From contig NW_025860021.1 of the NCBI RefSeq assembly GCF_002878395.1, positions 113,387 to 177,386 on the forward strand: 64,000 nt of DNA. Reading direction: 5' to 3'. The stretch is from Capsicum annuum. Taxonomy: Eukaryota > Streptophyta > Magnoliopsida > Solanales > Solanaceae. The position numbers and the translations under genes are program-made. Of this stretch, positions 33,235 through 45,878 are shown in pieces. Under the pieces are notes generated by a model that was given only the letters and a program-made list of their open reading frames with translations, did no database searches and was not told the DNA's origin. How positions within the stretch are numbered: position 1 is the stretch's first letter; each line of letters starts with the position of its first letter.

Positions 33235-34660
33235 CTTCAATGTGAGAAACACTGCCCATAGAGAGTCTTCTGAGAGCATCAGCCATAACGTTGGCTTTGC
33301 CCAGATGGTAAAGGACACTCATGTCATAACCTTTCAAAAGCTTTAACCACCTTCTCTGACGAAGATTGATATCTTTCTGAGAAAAGACTTACTGGAGACT
33401 CCTATGATCTGAAGACATCTACATAAACTCCATATAGATAATACCTCCAAATCTTTAAGGCAAATACTACGGCTGCTAACTCAAGATCATGAGTAGGATA
33501 ATTCTTCTCATTGGGCCTTAACTGTCTGGACGCATAGGCTATGACCATACCATGCTGCATGAGGACACAACTTAAACCCACTCTGGATGCATCATAATAG
33601 ACTACAAAACTGTCTGAACCATCTGGAAGAGCTAGAATTAGAGTTGAGGTGAGTCGAGTCTTCAAATCTTGAAAATTCTTCTCACAAGGATCTGACCACT
33701 GAAACTTGACCTTCTTCTGAGTCTATCTGGACATGGGGGATGTAATAGAAGAAAATCCCTTAACAAACCATCTATAATAGCTAGCCAATCCCAAGAAACT
33801 CCTAATATCTGATGGAGAGATAGGGTGTGGCTAGTTTCTTACCGCTTTGGTCTTCTGAGGATCTACTCTAATACCATCACCGAAAATAATATGGCCAAGG
33901 AATTCTACGGATCTTAGACAAAACTTACACTTACTTAATTTGGCGAATAGTTGGTGATCTATGAGAGTCTAAAGAACAATCCTGAGATAGTCTGAATAAT
34001 GACGCTCTGTGTGGGAATAGACCAGGATATCATTTATGAAGACTATGACAAACTTGTCCAAGTACTGCTTGAACACACGGTTCATCAAGTCTATGAAAGT
34101 GGCTAGGGAATTGTTAAGAACAAAGGACATAACTAGAAACTCGAAGTGACCATATCGAGTACGGAAAGCTGTCTTCAAGATGTCATATTCTCTAAATCTG
34201 AGCTAATGGTAGCCTGATCTGAGGTCTATTTTAGAGAAATAACTGGCACCCTAAAGTTGGTCAAAAAGTCATCTATTCTGGGAAAAGGATACTTGTTTTT
34301 GATCGTAACTTTTTTGAGCTGACGGTAATCAATACACATCCTGAGAGAACTATCTTTCTTACGTATGAATAAGACTGGTGCACCCCATGGGGATACACTA
34401 GGCCTGATGAATCCCTTAACTAAGAGATCCTTCAACTGATCTTTCAGTTCCTTGAGTTTTACTGGTGTAATTCTGTATGGCGGAATAGAAATAGGTTGAG
34501 TGTTTAGAAGAAGATCAATGCCGAAGTCTATTTCCCTTTCAGGAGAAATTCCTAGAAGATCTTCGAGAAATATATCTGAATACTCATTTAAAGTTGGGAC
34601 TGATTCAAAACTAGGAGATTCAGAACTAAATTCTTTAATATGCACGAGATGATACACACA
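33235..34660 (-). pseudogene. Reverse transcriptase and RNase H (G)
   Basis: The frame 34657-34226 gives the RT fingers: [61 protein letters not shown] and [20 protein letters not shown]. The frame 34178-33969 gives the palm, [18 protein letters not shown] and [13 protein letters not shown]; the first of the two catalytic Asp is Asn. RNase H follows at 33665-33402 ([40 protein letters not shown]) and ends near 33240 with HxGKANVMADALRRL-like sequence. Stops separate the frames. Better preserved than the A copies. Confidence 0.9.
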
Positions 34661-34745
34661 CCCACTTAGAAATCATTTTCCTTGCCCGAAGGTAGGAAAC
34701 AAGCTGACCCCTAAAAGATGAAGTACTACCCTTCCACTCTAAGAT

Positions 34746-35050
34746 GGGCTCATTCAGGAACTAAAACAGAACTACCCTGGTTCTGCAGTCGACTGTGGCA
34801 TAGCAGGAATGAAGCCAATCCATGCCGAGAATGATATCAAGATTAGTCATCTCTAACTTGACTAAATCTACTGATGTGGCTTTCTGAAATATCATAACCG
34901 GGTAGTTCCTATATACCCGCTGATCTATGATAGTTTTACCCACTGAGGTACAGACTAAAAAGGGCTCTGCTAAAATTTTAAGTCTAATTTTGAAATCGCC
35001 TTCTATATAAAGAGTAACAAAAGACAAAGATGTACCTGGATCTAGAAAAT
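34746..35050 (-). pseudogene. Aspartic protease (G)
   Basis: The minus-strand frame reads LDPGTSLSFVTLY (Asp codon at 35040-35042), then VGKTIIDQRVYRNYPVMI and LDIILGMDWLHSCYATVDCR. The catalytic D-x-G-T/S triad is intact, unlike in A1/A2 and the copia element. This is the retropepsin that matures the polyprotein. It is open for ~90 codons but cut off from gag and RT by stops. Confidence 0.88.
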
Positions 35051-36260
35051 CATAAACATGAACATGGAAAATCCATAATATATTAGTAATGGTATCAGGA
35101 GATCTTTCCTGATCCTGTCGGGTCTGAAGAGCATAGAGTCTGTTTGGGTGCTGCCCACTAGTACCACTGGAAGTGGCTCTTTACTAATTTCGGTGACCGA
35201 AATGAGCTGTGGAGCGATTCTACTGACCCTGTGGACCTGACTGCAGGCACTCTCTAATCCTGTGGCCTGGCTTACCACAACTGAAACAAAAATCACTACC
35301 AACTCTATAGGTACCCTTGTGGTTCTTACCACAATCTGACATAGGGGATTAGTTTGGGCACTACTGACGCTGCCCTGAAACTTAGAGCCTGGTGCTCGAT
35401 CTCTGTTGCCATCTCTGAATTTTGGCATTGGGGCACTGGCGGAGAAAAGAGCTGGAATTGCTAGCTTAGGACAAAACTATGAACGGTTCCCCCTTCTGAT
35501 GTTGGTTGAGCAAAACTAAAACTACCTGACTTTACTCTCTTGTTCTTCCTCTCCCTAGTCCTAATCTTCTACTCCTCTATTTGTTGAGCATGAGTCATAA
35601 GCCTAGATAAAGTCATATCACTGTTCAGCATCGCAGACCTAAAATCATTTACCACGATATCATTCACCCTAGATAATAACTTGCTCATCTTAGCCTATTG
35701 TCTGCAGCTATATAAGGGGAATATCTGGCTAGCTGAGTAAATCTAAGAAAATAATCATTAAATGTCATATTTCCCTACCTGAGGTTAATGAACTCTGGAA
35801 CTTTTGCCTCCCTCAACTCTTGGGGAAAGAATCTATCTAAGAAAGTCGGTACAAATTCCTTCCACTCTATAGGACCTGCATCCTCTAACCTCTCAAACTT
35901 CTACTATTTGTACCAAGTGTGAGTAACATCCTGTAACTGGTATGCGGCTAACTCAGCACTATGACAAGAAGTAACTCCCATGATGTCTATAACCTTCTAG
36001 ACTTAATAAATGAATTCCTGAGGGTCTTAATCAGACTTAGACCCAAAGAAAGATGGAGGGTTCATTCGGGTGAAGTCCCAAATCCTAGTTGCGGCTGAGT
36101 TAGCCACTGGATTAGCTAGAATAACTAGTGGCCATTTATTTTGGGCAGCCACAGACTGAGCAAGTGTGGTGAATACAGCCCTAAAATCCGCATGAGGAAT
36201 GTGTTCGCCCAAAGGATCTCCGGGCTGGGCAGCTGGCTGGTTTCTTTTCTTTGGAGGCAT
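35051..36260 (-). pseudogene. Gag capsid and nucleocapsid (G)
   Basis: Starts MPPKKRNQPAAQPG at 36260, a typical chromovirus gag start, then FRAVFTTLAQSVAAQN and MNPPSFFGSKSD (to 36027). After stops the same frame continues with AELAAYQLQDVTHTWYK, EWKEFVPTFLDRFFPQELREA, VPEFINLR and YFLRFTQLARYSPYIA, then the basic HAQQIEE and RERKNKR region near 35570. The nucleocapsid knuckle region (35300-35210) is frameshifted. Most lesions are single stops at expected Trp/Gln codons. Confidence 0.88.
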
Positions 36261-36463
36261 ACTATGAAATAAGAGAAGAACGAATTATACTGAAAATTTA
36301 ACTTGAGATTATGATCTCTAGCACGATATGAATACCGAAATAAGGGAAACTATTCTTAAAACATCTTATATCCTCTTGCACATAAATGCGATGTGCAACA
36401 CACCCACGCACAAGACTCTACTAGATGCGGCTTTCAGACTTCCTAGGACTCTATTGCAGCTTA

Positions 36464-36476
36464 GGCTCTGATACCA
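36464..36476 (-). other. Primer-binding site of element G
   Basis: Minus strand TGGTATCAGAGCC, a perfect match to the initiator tRNA-Met site, a few bases after the LTR end. Confidence 0.92.
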
Positions 36477-36480
36477 AGTT

Positions 36481-39121
36481 TTTAATGCCCTAATTTTCAG
36501 AACCGAAATGATCCACGATGATTATGACCCCGAAGGACCACAAGCTAACCCATGACTAATATTTGTACCTGTACACTACAATGTATGACGTAATAATGCA
36601 AAAAACATGAACAATAGGCCATAAGGTTCAACTGTATAGAGTATCTGACAAATCATAACATCCCTATGGGGTAACGAATACCCAAAACAACTAAAATTTG
36701 AAGTAAATCTGAAAGCCTCTAAATACTATCAGAATAAGAAGTTGAAGAAATATGTCTCCAACTAACTCCATCTAGCAAAACTGAACTAAAATAATAAATG
36801 AAGTAAATAATATCATTCTCTAATGGATGAGGACTCACTGAAACTCTATGACTTGAATGCTACTGCTACTGCTGATCTAGAGCTCATATCTGTGATCTTA
36901 TGGTGTAATGTGAAAGAAAGAACCATAGCACAAATACGTCAGTACAACTGGAAGTACTGAGTATATGAGTGAGGTAGGATAAATGGAAAAGGGTTTACAT
37001 GCATGAACGATGCTAACTAACTGACTGATATGAACGTAAGAGTACAAAAATGCATATGTAGTAACTAAGATTATGATTATGTGATATCTAGATCTGGACA
37101 CTAATACATGATCTACTGATATCTAGCATGAAAAATACTAAAATTCTGATAACATAGATGATTGTGTCTGACATACCTAAATCTAATGGAACTAGGTGTG
37201 TTCCGTTCTGTAACTGAATTGACTGTATCTGACAGTCTTGATGTACTAAAATTTGAAGAACTATTTGAGTTCTTTTACTGAGATTGGGACTAAAGCTATG
37301 GGATGTAGTTGTTTGACCGACATTCCCTAACAATGCATAGAGCTAAGTTGGGGTCCAATCTTTGCCCCGACTGGAAGGGTGTCAATACCACGTCACTGGT
37401 AAGGATAGCTATGAGTGACCCTTAGCTTGAAAGTACTTAAAATAAGAATGGTGGGAACCCTAAACTGATGGATTAAGCCACCTCATCAACCCTAATCTAA
37501 CAGGTTAAGATGTCAGAACCTACGCTGGCTACGTAGTTCTGAAACACAAGGATGATTACTAAGAATCACACCCTAAAATGGAAGGTGAGTTCCCATCCTT
37601 GGGTTCACTCGGTGCTAAATTTTGCTCCCATTTGAAGAAACTGAATGTGATTTAACTGACGGTACATAGACTGAGTAAATGACTTCAGTTGACTGATGGA
37701 TTAGTACTACTATCTGAGAATTAACTTAGATAATGAGATTTCTGAGGTTTCCTGAGTCACATGCATGACTGAGTTCTATAGATCATGGCTTGACTGAGAT
37801 TATCGTGATAACATGACATTACTCTAGGGACAAAACTATATTTTTGGGTACAAGTAACCCCAGGACTCGATGGAAGGTAACTGACACACATGACTGACTT
37901 GATCGTAAGAGTAGAGTCCACAATTTACCATATCATTAGTAGGGGATTTCACACTAAGAAAAATTCTCAACATACTATACATGGAAGGGAAATTCATACA
38001 ACATGTATGTACTTGCATAGCTTCAATATCATGGTCAATCCATATCACAACAATAGCGAATATCACTCACATGGAATTCATTGGAAATCGTAAAGCATGG
38101 AGCATGGACTTATCATTTAAGCACTATTAAATCATGGGACATGAATTCTATCATCCTAGGCATATTATCAACACTTTGCATGCATATTTTTAGCTTAAGT
38201 GTGTTCGTGAATTTCACCACATTAAGCCAGATAAAGATCATGGGTTTCAACTAACAAACACATATACTTCATGAAAACACCTTTAGATATCATCTTGAAA
38301 CTTTAACAACAATCATCAACATGTACATGATCATATAACAAAAAGACAATCACAAAACATTTAAAACATGGTTCTTGAGCTCTATGAATGAAATGGATCC
38401 ACAGATGAACACTACGCATACCTGACGCAAGGTTTTTGATGTTTTTGAACTTGAAGAATTTGAAATCCTTTGATTTTTTTTAAAGAAGATTGGGTCTTGT
38501 TCTTGGACATTAAATTTAGAGAGAAACCCTAGTTTTTGTTTGTGAAATAATAATGAGAAAAATGGCCGAATTCAGACTCATCTGGGTATATATAGGCGAG
38601 TGGTTAGTGACCAAAATACCCCTATTAAAATAGCCTGGAGGAAAACTGAACGTGGAATGTGACGACCCGAGTGATGGTCCATCAGGAACTTGATGGTCCG
38701 TCGTTTCAACCGTCATACGTGGACCATAAATGGGATTCACTGGATAAGATTTCATGGCCTGGATGATGGTCCATCAAAAATCTGATGGTCCATCAACTCG
38801 TCCGTCAATTCTTATCCAGAACGTGGCCCTACTACCTTTGTTGTAACGGTCAAAGTGGTGGTCCATTACTTGATTGGCGGTCCATCAACTTGGACATTGC
38901 ACCTAGGCGTTTCGGTCAGTTCTGAATAAAACATCCATAAGTTCCTCCTCTGGTGTTGAATTTGGACAAAATTTGTATCGTTAGAAAGCTAACTCAAGTT
39001 CCCACGTGATAGAAAGTAGAAATCTCAAAATTACCACGGGTAGAAAAATAGATTTGTATTTAAAAGCAAATACTAGCATCCTTGAGATGATTTCTTGCTA
39101 GGAATAAGTACGGGTATTACA
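36481..39121 (-). repeat. Element G 5' LTR
   Basis: Matches 28732-31355. The inner end reads TTTAATGCCC where the other LTR has TGTAACGCCC (a G-to-T and a C-to-T change). The outer end is GGGTATTACA followed by the ACAGT duplication. Confidence 0.94.
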
Positions 39122-39126
39122 ACAGT

Positions 39127-40975
39127 AAAAGCTGACATAGGGTTACTAACCATGACTTTAGTTACGACTTATGGCCGGACCTCATGACTCGTGACCTAAG
39201 TCGTTGGGACTGCTCCCAGGCGACTTCGAGACGGTTTCTAAGGATTTTTTTAATATTTACCCACTTTTTTAACTTCAAAACTACGTTGTTTAAGCTATAT
39301 TAAGGATAAATAAAAATCCAAAACAACCCAAATCTCTCAGTCTCAATATAAAAACAAAATTTCTCGAGAGACATGCAATTTTCTACTCTTCCAAACCAAG
39401 AAATTGGGTTTTTCATCTCCAAGTCCAAATCCTCAAAACTTCAATTCAAGAATCAAAACTAATAAGGTATGTTGGTATTCAACGAGGATCTCCTTTCATC
39501 ATCATTCCCAAATTATGATTTTTATTCATGAATTTTCTGATTTTCATAAACTAGGGCTTTTACCCAATTGTTATTCTAAGATTAAATTCAATTCTCCATG
39601 GTATAATTTTCACTCATGAGCATATTTTAATGATTATTCATGATTTCTTAGGCCCATATAAAATCATTCATACTATTCTCAAATTCAAGCATGTTTTACT
39701 TCACATTAGTTAAGATTTTAAGCATATGATCAAGCTACATGAGTTTTTTCCTAATTTCTTTAGTTTAATTTGCAATTAAACCATGGGTACATGTTTTCCC
39801 ATGAGAGTAGGATCCTTTCATACTCAGAATCATGAATTCCCCTTTTTATTGATAATTTACTGTGTTTTGGATTAAATTCCTTAAGTTCTAAAGCTACATT
39901 GCAACCATTCGTTATACAAGGTCCCCCATCAGTAGAGGCATGAAACCCTAGTCCTTCAGGACATCATTTTAGTTTAACCACACGAGATAGTGTTACCCTT
40001 GGTAAGGTACTAGCAGCCTTCCGACTGGGGTTACAGGTTGGAACCCGATTTTGCTTAGATTGAGGTATATCGGTTTTAGTTAGCTCCCACATTCCTCAAT
40101 TTATGTTTTAGTTTCAGATTATATTTAGTTCTTAGATTATGTATGACCTTGTACTTTACTATTCAGTTTTATACAATACATGTTTATACTTGGTCATTGC
40201 ATCAGTTCACATCTCACAGTTTCAGACTCAGTATTCATAAATGAACCTCAATATAGTTTCACATCATATTCAGCATTATTTTGAGATTAATATAATAGCC
40301 ATGTTTCTACAGTTTCCCATTTATAGAAATGCTTTAGGTCATGATCTTAAAAATTCACTACGCTTTGCAGATTTTGCGTATAGATTGTTCTAAATGCATG
40401 TTTTAGTAAATGACTTATGTCCTCAATTTTAAAGCATGTTTTAAGTATTTTCATTACTAATGTATTTCTCACATACTCAGTACATTCTAAAGTACTGATA
40501 ACATACTTATTCTACTTATATTTTTCATGTGATGTAGATTCAGGTGCTTACTCTCAGGATCATTGTCAGGAAGATCACATCATTCAACCAGTAGGTAATA
40601 GGTTCTCTTATTTCAAGGACTCAAGTTAGTTGCAGTTCTTGTATTTAATTTCTTATTCATATGCATTAACTAGGGATAGTAGGGGGTCATTTACGGACTA
40701 CCTATAGTTAGTATTAGTAGATGCTTCGTCTATTCTTAGTTAAAGTCATTGTATGTAATTGTGTTTTCCCTTATTTTAGGTTACATTGTTGTAAACTTTT
40801 AACTATAGTGTATTGAAACAAGTTATCTCATGATTATGCTTTTACTCTGTTAGTTCTGCTTTTATATATGTTTTAATTAGTTGCTCAAGCATTATGCCGG
40901 TACTATGAGTTCTCTTGGGATCACTTATGGTTCTAAGCATTGTGTTACCTCTAGGGGTAGCCTTGGGTCTTTACT
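39127..40975 (+). repeat. Ty3-type LTR F, right part
   Basis: Continuation of the LTR interrupted by G. It contains a putative leader (ACCAAGAAATTGGG, then AATAAGGTATGTTGG), CCGACTGGGGTTACAGGTTGG near 40020 (shared with the I LTRs) and the end block CTCTAGGGGTAGCCTTGGG near 40950. The total LTR is about 2.26 kb. The exact right end and a target duplication were not established; a TGGTACCA near 40982 could be a decayed primer site. No gene was seen. Confidence 0.65.
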
Positions 40976-41002
40976 GCAAGATGGTACCAATACACTACTA
41001 TA

Positions 41003-41525
41003 GAAAAAATTTTCCCTCTATAGTGGGAGTCAGGTATTGTCAATCCCACTATAGCAGGTCAATTCTACTATAATGAGGCTGCTATAGCGAAATATGTACT
41101 GATTAATGTAAAAAATACCCTAAAATGTTATTTTCATTCCATTCATATTTGGGGCATAGTTGTGGAAATTTCGGGTGATTCCCTTCTATTTTTCATCAAA
41201 ACTTTTTGTAAAGGTAAGTTAATCACTTCCATTAACTAGTTTTTCAATTTCAAAACCTTAGAATCACTAGTTTACAGGTTTTGGAAATGATTTAACTTGA
41301 CCAAATAGATTTTTCTAGTACAAGTAGGTGAATTGTGTAGAAAACCCTAGGGTTTTAGTTAAAAATTGATAAATTACTCTTGCATGACTATAACTCAACA
41401 TTGTAACCATGAAATTGGTCGGATTAAGGTGGAATAGTGATAGAAAATCCAAGAATAGTAGAAATGATCATGAATTTATCCTCGAGGTTTTGGATTAGGT
41501 TATAATCTTGATATTGTTAGGTCAT
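41003..41525 (+). repeat. LTR D, probable right part
   Basis: A CTATAG-rich stem-loop, then an AT-rich leader-like stretch (CAAAACTTTTTGTAAAGGTAAG near 41198) cut at 41526 by element B. The link to 27948-28320 rests on shared CTATAGTGGG words and orientation. Confidence 0.45.
41018..41054. repeat. Perfect 11-bp inverted repeat (CTATAGTGGGA)
   Basis: Arms 41018-41028 and 41044-41054 with a 15-nt loop. Two further CTATA words follow before 41095. The motif resembles the end of the D fragment near 28307. Confidence 0.85.
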
Positions 41526-43585
41526 TGTAACGACTTGAACTAGGGACCAACCGTGACAGGTATTTCAATTCCACTAAGGAACGGATACTACCCCCTTGCC
41601 TAGTCAATAAATCACAATATATCTAATAGCGGGTGAATTTTGAACATATAACAAGATAGAGTAATTAGCAATAAGAATATACTAAGAAATCACAATACTA
41701 AATGCCAATCCATAGTAATCCACAAAGACTGATCAAGAACAATCTAGGCCGGGACATGCCCCTGATGATAGACAAAATGAGTCCAATAAGAAAATAAACT
41801 ACGAGATACTAAACCAAGAAGTATCTGACCTTTCAGAAGAAGGAGGCTCACCACTTCAAGCTAACACTTGAACAACTCTAGAATCACCCATCACTAAAAT
41901 TAGAAGTGCCTTTGGACCTGCATCGTATGGGGATATAACATCCAGGGATAGTAAGTAAGGGAGAGAACTAGTATGTAACTCAGGGAGAGGATCAAATAAT
42001 GCCAAGTCAAAATCTAGTTTAAACCATGCAAACATCATCATATACATACATAAGTAACATGCTGGGCTAGGGAACAAGCCTTAGCATGATAGTACAACAT
42101 TATCCTGGACTATGTAGCTCAACCATCATAAATTGGCACCCATAGGCCATATGGGTTCACCCTCTTGCTGAAATGGCCCCAATGCATGTTAGCCATACAA
42201 ATTGGAGGTATTAATAAAGAACAAGGAATATCCTGACCACAAATCAATCCTAGATACAAATATATAAATAGTGTCAACCATGCACACAGTCATCAAGACC
42301 AACCCTCACGTCAACAAATATGAGTTTCTAGTATAAGTCATTCCAGACCCACACCTTCACAACTTATTTACATAACCCCCATTAATCCTAATTAAAACAA
42401 GTTTAACATAACCCATTTATTAACCAAGGAATTATACATTAAGCTATACCACAGTTATCTTCAAACCATATTGCTTGCAAGCACTTAATTATGCCATTAT
42501 AATTTCATTAACTTAGGGGAATGCCTCGCCTTCCTTTATTCATTAAATCAAATTGAAGGAATTTATCGACCTCTGTTAGTTGATCAAATTAAATTGGGGA
42601 AGTGCCTTAACCCCCATTGTTCATTAAATCAACATATAGCCAACATGGCCTTCAAATTCATGTTCATTCTTTGCTTATTTATGCAATGCAATAGTATAGG
42701 TGAGTAGGTTAAACCAAATAAAAATTTCACAATTTAAAGACATTTAAACAAGTAGGTTGAGGGAACACAATTTTTCAAAACCAATTCCAAGTTCTAAATA
42801 TCGATTTGGGGGAATACATTGACCCCCATTCCAATTCCCACACATATGCACCCTATTAGTTCAAAAACATTCATTTCAAAGCATTAAGAACTCATGAAAA
42901 CCATCAAAAACCAATTCAAGGATCAACCATTCCAAAACCCTCAACCCATATCAAAACTCATATACAAATCCATACAAATATACAATTTAAAACACTTATT
43001 TTTCATAAAATAAGATTTAGGGAAGAGTTACATGCATGAGAGTATCCAACTATGGAGAGAAATAACCCTTAGGAGCCCTAATTAACCAACCTTAAGAAAC
43101 CCTAACTTGTTCTTACTTTGGGAAATTAAGAGAGTTTAAAGTGTATCTGATATGATAATGAATGAGAAATAAGCCCTTCTTGATGTTTTATGGATGTGTG
43201 GTCTAAGCAGGGAAAAAGGGAAATAACCAGAATGCCCTTAATAAATAGACTAAAAATTGACCACCCAGTCGTTACAGGACATATGATGACTGGCCATAAG
43301 TCGTCCCTTTAGACTCATAGTCTGGGCAGTATCATAGGGTATGCAAACTAGTCAGACTATGAGTCGTACTCATACCTTACAACTTGTATGGGCACCACAC
43401 TAGTTAAGCTACGAAAAGAACTATACGACTCGTAATGAGTCCTGATGACTCATTGAGTGCCAATCATGATTACAACAAGAACTCAACCAAACACACGGGT
43501 CACCCTATGACTCATAAAGAGTCGTAGTCTAAAAAGTGAGTGTAGAAACTCAAGAATTTTAGAGGCCAACACCTAGGGTGTCACA
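41526..43585 (-). repeat. Ty3 element B 3' LTR
   Basis: Minus strand begins TGTGACACCCTAGG after a polypurine tract and ends TCAAGTCGTTACA. It is 2,060 bp, with left flank GTCAT (41521-41525). It contains GAGTCRTA-type words like those in the A LTRs. The 73-codon frame at 41856-42077 is LTR sequence. Confidence 0.88.
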
Positions 43586-44560
43586 TTCTCTCCCCTTTTG
43601 GATCATTTATCCTTAAATAATGAGCCAATGCATCGATTCGAATGATTTAACACCGAAACATAACCCAAATTACCTTTAACAATGATAGAAAACAAAGATA
43701 TCAAGGAAACCATAATTTTTTTACCAAAGTCAGAAAACATAGATATTTAGGAAAACACATACATTAAGCACGATTATCGAGAATGGGTAACAAGAATAGG
43801 TATTTGGACTTTATGTCCTCTTCAGCTTCCAAGTAGTTTCCTTAATTTTTTAGTTCTTCCATCAAACCTTCACCAAAGCCACATCCTCGGTCCATAACTA
43901 TCGGACTTGTCAATCCAAGATCTCAATAGAGACTTCCTCAAAATAAAAGGAATACAAAACACCAATAATTTTAAAGAGACAATCAAAGAAGGATCATCCA
44001 CACACTTCTTACACATCAAAACATAAAAGACCTGATGAATGGAACCCAGACTAAGAGAAAACTCAAATTCATAAGCAACATGTCCCACTCTCCTAAAGAT
44101 CAAGTACGACCCAATATAACGAGGACTGAGCTTTTCTTTTTCCCAAGCTGCATTACTTCTTTCATGGGTGATACCTTTAAGAATACCTAATTACCAACAT
44201 CAACCTCTAAATCTGTTCACCTCACATCTGCGTAAGACTTTGGGTGACTTTGGGTTGTCTTAAGACTTTTCCTTATTACCTTCACCTTCTCCATAGCCCG
44301 ATAAACTAAATCAGGACCAAAAAACCAGCTTCACCAACTTTGAATCAAACAATAAGAGAATAACATATCCTACATTACAAAGACTCAAATCGATCCATCT
44401 GAATACTGTAATGATACCCATTATTATATGCAAACTCTATAAGAGAAAGATGGTCTACCCAACTACCACCAAAATCTATCTAATAAGAATTAGCATATCT
44501 TCCAAGTCTGAATGGTCCTCTTCACTTTCCCAGTCATCTGTGGAAGAAAAGTAGTGCTAA
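43586..44560 (-). pseudogene. Element B integrase C-terminal part
   Basis: Starts (from 43586) with the polypurine tract CCAAAAGGGGAGAGAA on the minus strand. The frame 44103-43870 reads RRVGHVAYEFEFS, then GSIHQVFYVLMCKKC.DDPSLIV, the conserved post-core segment of Ty3 integrase. Further right, minus-strand translation gives TTFLPQM.GK and RTIQTW at the 44555 edge, part of the catalytic core end. It is cut at 44560 by A2 and resumes at 61266. The Glu of the DDE triad appears to be Val/Lys here (GKVKRT for QAERT). Confidence 0.82.
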
Positions 44561-45878
44561 TGTAATGCCTTGGGTTTTTGATCCTTAAAAACTTTTAGAA
44601 ATATTATCCTCACTGTCTTAACTATGAATTATCCCTATATTGGTAGGGTGTCTTGATGGGCCATATGACCCTAGTCGTAAGGTGACTAGAAAATAGTACT
44701 TAAGTTGATATCCTGGGTATGACTTAGAGATATAAGTCATAAAGAGTCTTGATGGGTACTAGGGACTCAATCATAAAAAAATAAGTAAGTATATTAAAAA
44801 GTTCTTGTCTGAGTATAAGTGGTAACTAATAGTCATAAGGACTTATTACGACTCATAGGGTGTAAATCGTAGGATGTCTAGTGTTTACCTAAATAGGTTT
44901 TGCATTGGTTACGACTGGATCCTATGAGTCGTAGTGTCCCATTATGAGTCTTATTGGTTGATGTGTAAGGTCAACAAATTATGAGTACCTTGGCTATGAC
45001 TCATGGTGAGGAGTCATAATGAGACTATATGAGTTGTATAGTGACCTATGGTCATTGATGCTAAACTTTTTGTTTTTAATTTAAGGGCACTTTGGACAAC
45101 TCTCTCCTTGCCTAATTAAAACTCCACATCCATAAATTACTTGGGGGGGGATTATATTTTGTCCTTAATGGACTCAAACCCCTCCAAAGCTCTCTCAAAT
45201 TCTCTCAAGCAAACATATCTAGGGTTTCTAAGAAGTAGGTCATCCATAGCTCAAGGGTTGAATTCTTTCTGTGAAACTTGGTATTTCAGGAATGTTAGTA
45301 TTCCCTCATTGTTAATTTGTTAAAAGCATATGCTTTAAAGTTTTGTTCATTAGATATTGATCTTGGTTTTGAAAAATGGATTGAGGGTTTTGAATGGTTG
45401 TTGTTGTATAATATTTTCCCATTGTTTACATATGATTATTCATGCTTTAAATGTGGTTTTGAACTTATGGGTGCATGGGTTTGGTGAATGAATGGGGGAA
45501 TTATGATTTCCCCTAAACTTTTGATTTTTGAAGTGGTTATGACCTAAACCCATATTGTGAAATTTGTTTTAATGATGAGAAATATGGGAATTGAATTATC
45601 CTTGAACTATTTCATAATGGTATTGAATTGAACCTTATGGGTTTTATGTTTTCCTAAGCTATGGCATATTTGAACCAAGGGGGTTGTGAATTCCCCAAGT
45701 GATGTAATTGTTTTGGCATGTTTTTGTTACCTCACAAGTATAGTTGGTATGACGATACCTACAATGTATGCCTTACTATGAAATATGGTTCAATGAATGG
45801 GAATGTGTGATAAATATTTTTAATTGGGCTTTTATGATGGTTGTGTTGTTGAATCGTGAAAATGGAGGTCTATGAGTG
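44561..45878 (+). repeat. A2 5' LTR, left part
   Basis: Starts TGTAATGCCTTGGG and matches 6114-7380 and 58935-60262. It ends where H-family sequence begins (near TATGAGTGGTGAATTT). About 44 bp of the LTR are missing between this part and the right part at 53481. Confidence 0.88.

Larger units (their letters stand above)
28732..39121 (-). mobile_element. Complete Ty3/gypsy chromovirus element G, target duplication ACAGT
   Basis: Two LTRs of about 2.63 kb, Met-type primer site, gag, protease, RT, RNase H, integrase with chromodomain-like end, polypurine tract, and perfect ACAGT duplications at 28727-28731 and 39122-39126. The total is 10.39 kb, a normal full length for this group. LTR ends form an imperfect inverted repeat (TGTAATACCC and GGGCGTTACA). 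Coding frames are broken, mostly by stops where Trp or Gln is expected. It is inserted in LTR F. The best-preserved element in the window. Confidence 0.95.

Noticed and set aside
40975..40995. TGGTACCAATAC as primer-binding site for a full F element
   Set aside because: Only eight bases match and no F interior follows, so F is described as an LTR with an unresolved right end.
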